From positions 1 through 16,428 of the forward strand of contig JAXHSV010000047.1 in assembly GCA_034190305.1 (NCBI GenBank): a DNA stretch of 16,428 bases. Direction: 5' to 3'. Shown one piece after another: positions 15,225 through 16,428 of this stretch (positions are counted from its first letter, which is position 1; each line of letters begins with the position of its first letter). The translations under genes were made by a program, and so were the position numbers. This DNA comes from JAUWNJ01 sp034190305. Its GTDB lineage: Bacteria; Planctomycetota; Phycisphaerae; SM23-33. The notes beneath the pieces are model-generated. The model worked only from the letters and a program-made list of their open reading frames with translations, did not search any database and was not told the origin of the DNA.

Positions 15225-15241
15225 TGTCATGCCTTATTCCA

Positions 15242-16168
15242 CTATATTCGCCTTTTACGCCGGAGGATCATTCCTGCCGAACCGAGCGCCAGCAGCATCA
15301 GCGTTGCCGGTTCGGGAACGTCGTGAACGTAGTCGTTCTGCCACCAGTGAAAGTCCACCGGGACGCGCACAAACTGTCCTGTAGTCTGCCAACCGTCCTG
15401 GCAGATGAAGTACTCGGTACCGTCATTGTCGAAGGTAGCCGGGGTCGGATCGTAGTATCCGACGCCGACGACCGAATGCGGGTCGCCTGTAAGCCAGGCA
15501 TATTCCTCGATTGTTACGCCCGGGAACGTTGCATTATCCCACGGCAGGATCGGTTTTGTCGTATCCACCCAATTAGAGAATGTGCATTCGACGGGGTGTC
15601 CGGCGTCGATTTCGGCTGTGTACTTGGGCCACATGACGCCCAGGGGCGTACCTTGCGGATCTGTTGTTACGTTGATGTTTGGATAAGCCACCTTGACGAT
15701 GCCGGTTCCCGGGGCGGGAGCGGCTGGGGGAAAACTGTTATCGACCCACGCTCCTGAGGCATAACCAATCAAACCCGGGGCGATCATAGGCAACTGGGTG
15801 CTGCCGGAGTTGGGCGGGAAGGGTCTGGGTGCGCTTTGCCATCCGCCTGTATCCATATGCCAACCCATCTCGATCTGTCCGTCATTAAACAATCCCTGAT
15901 GCCATGTACCCTGAGTGCCCGGATAGGCCGGGCCCAGTGGTTCAACCTGTCGATCTGTAAGTCCGACACATCCCATTACGTCTTCCCAGTAGCCCATGAT
16001 GTTTGCGCCGGCTGTGGGGCTGCACCAGCCCGGATAACCGCCAACTCCATAAGCAAGTGGTTGATTCCAGTCCGGTGCGGTCCGGATCAAAGCATTACCA
16101 AACGCGTTCGGGACTAAACACGCCAAAAGAATGCCGACGATCATTATCGCCATTAGATTGTGTTTCAT
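15242..16168 (-). CDS. Exported C39-like cysteine-peptidase-fold protein with PEP-CTERM tail
   Basis: The 308-residue protein has a signal peptide (hydrophobic 5-20, cleavage near AFG|N at 24-25) and a PEP-CTERM tail at 284-308 starting VPEPATLMLLALG and ending RRKRRI. Between them the spacing fits a papain-like C39_2 peptidase: the nucleophile-type Cys49 in GWCSPTAGANIMGYW, His231 in DPHSVVGVGYYD and Asp258 in ICQDGW. It may cleave extracellular peptides or surface proteins; no activity is proven. The start at 16168 has AGGAGAGG upstream; an in-frame TTG 30 nt earlier is rejected. It is upstream of the two PEP-CTERM paralogues with an 85-bp gap and probably shares their transcript. Confidence 0.8.
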   Translation of the reverse strand: MKHNLMAIMIVGILLACLVPNAFGNALIRTAPDWNQPLAYGVGGYPGWCSPTAGANIMGYWEDVMGCVGLTDRQVEPLGPAYPGTQGTWHQGLFNDGQIEMGWHMDTGGWQSAPRPFPPNSGSTQLPMIAPGLIGYASGAWVDNSFPPAAPAPGTGIVKVAYPNINVTTDPQGTPLGVMWPKYTAEIDAGHPVECTFSNWVDTTKPILPWDNATFPGVTIEEYAWLTGDPHSVVGVGYYDPTPATFDNDGTEYFICQDGWQTTGQFVRVPVDFHWWQNDYVHDVPEPATLMLLALGSAGMILRRKRRI

Positions 16169-16291
16169 TGTTCCTCTCCTGTTTATTAGACTCCTCAATT
16201 CTCGCCTCCCTGATTTCTCACATAAAACAGCGATTTCCTTTTTTGTCTCTGCCGCCTCCTTCGGATTCTCTGGGGTGTTTTCAGCGGGCTG

Positions 16292-16428
16292 CTACCTCCT
16301 CCGACAAAGTCCATCAGTTCCTGCATTCACTTTCGGTTTGTTTTCCGGATCGTAACGAAAAAAGATGACGCCCTCTTCTCTGGCCTGCGCAAAAAGATCC
16401 TCCCTCTCCCCATATGTTCTCATATCGC
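16292..16428 (-). CDS. HdrA-like FAD oxidoreductase, 3' end only, apparently truncated
   Basis: The frame enters from the right edge and reads DMRTYGERED...AREEGVIFFRYDPENKPKV, then ends after a further 12 unrelated residues at TAG (16292-16294). The DMRTYG and RYDPENKP blocks are typical of HdrA, the FAD- and iron-sulfur-containing subunit of heterodisulfide-reductase-type electron-bifurcating complexes. Normal HdrA proteins run well past this block with further conserved sequence. That sequence is not found in any frame of the following DNA: one shifted frame stops at once, another after five codons. The gene is therefore either a decayed or truncated copy, or broken by an assembly or sequencing error. 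The part beyond 16428 is unseen. Confidence 0.62.
   Translation of the reverse strand, partial: DMRTYGEREDLFAQAREEGVIFFRYDPENKPKVNAGTDGLCRRR

Overview
The window looks like chromosomal DNA of a planctomycete, most likely of the Phycisphaerae/Sedimentisphaerales type. The evidence is three exported proteins ending in PEP-CTERM sorting tails, a prepilin-like protein with the H-X9-DG C-terminal motif typical of Planctomycetota, an exported HEAT-repeat protein, a stand-alone CBM48 protein and a DUF187-type glycoside-hydrolase-like protein. Taxonomy is inferred from gene content only; there is no rRNA or other marker here.

Region 1 (1-295) is non-coding and repeat-rich: a REP-like hairpin, a three-copy 10-bp repeat and about ten copies of another 10-bp T-tract repeat. 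Region 2 (296-6495, all minus strand) reads as one tightly packed seven-gene transcription unit: xylulokinase, amidohydrolase-2 family hydrolase, small zinc-ribbon protein, nitroreductase, YhbY/CRM RNA-binding protein, GHL10/DUF187 glycoside-hydrolase-like protein and a LarA-superfamily racemase/epimerase. The last two overlap by 4 nt (ATGA). Sugar kinase, polysaccharide-type hydrolase, lactonase-like hydrolase and 2-hydroxyacid racemase/epimerase homologue together suggest catabolism of a sugar or sugar acid; the substrate cannot be read from sequence.

Region 3 (6689-8557) is a restriction-modification island of visibly lower GC: a NotI-family endonuclease (plus strand) converging on a D12-class N6-adenine methyltransferase (minus strand), with the two stop codons directly abutting. 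Region 4 (8710-9723) is a prepilin-like H-X9-DG protein. Region 5 (9813-12050, minus) is an exported HEAT-repeat protein with an embedded, degenerate response-regulator-receiver-like domain, preceded by a near-consensus sigma-70 promoter. Region 6 (12181-13484, minus) pairs a D-2-hydroxyacid dehydrogenase with a stand-alone CBM48 glycogen-binding-like protein.

Region 7 (13598-16428, minus) holds, in transcription order, the 3' end of an HdrA-like gene that appears to stop early, an exported C39-like cysteine-peptidase-fold protein with a PEP-CTERM tail, and two diverged paralogous PEP-CTERM proteins. Intercistronic hairpins separate the last three genes, and a strong intrinsic terminator follows the last one. 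The most noteworthy items are the NotI-like/adenine-methyltransferase pairing, the LarA homologue with its full cofactor-binding set in a sugar operon, the pseudo-receiver inside an exported HEAT protein, the PEP-CTERM C39-like protein, and the helically phased decamer repeats.
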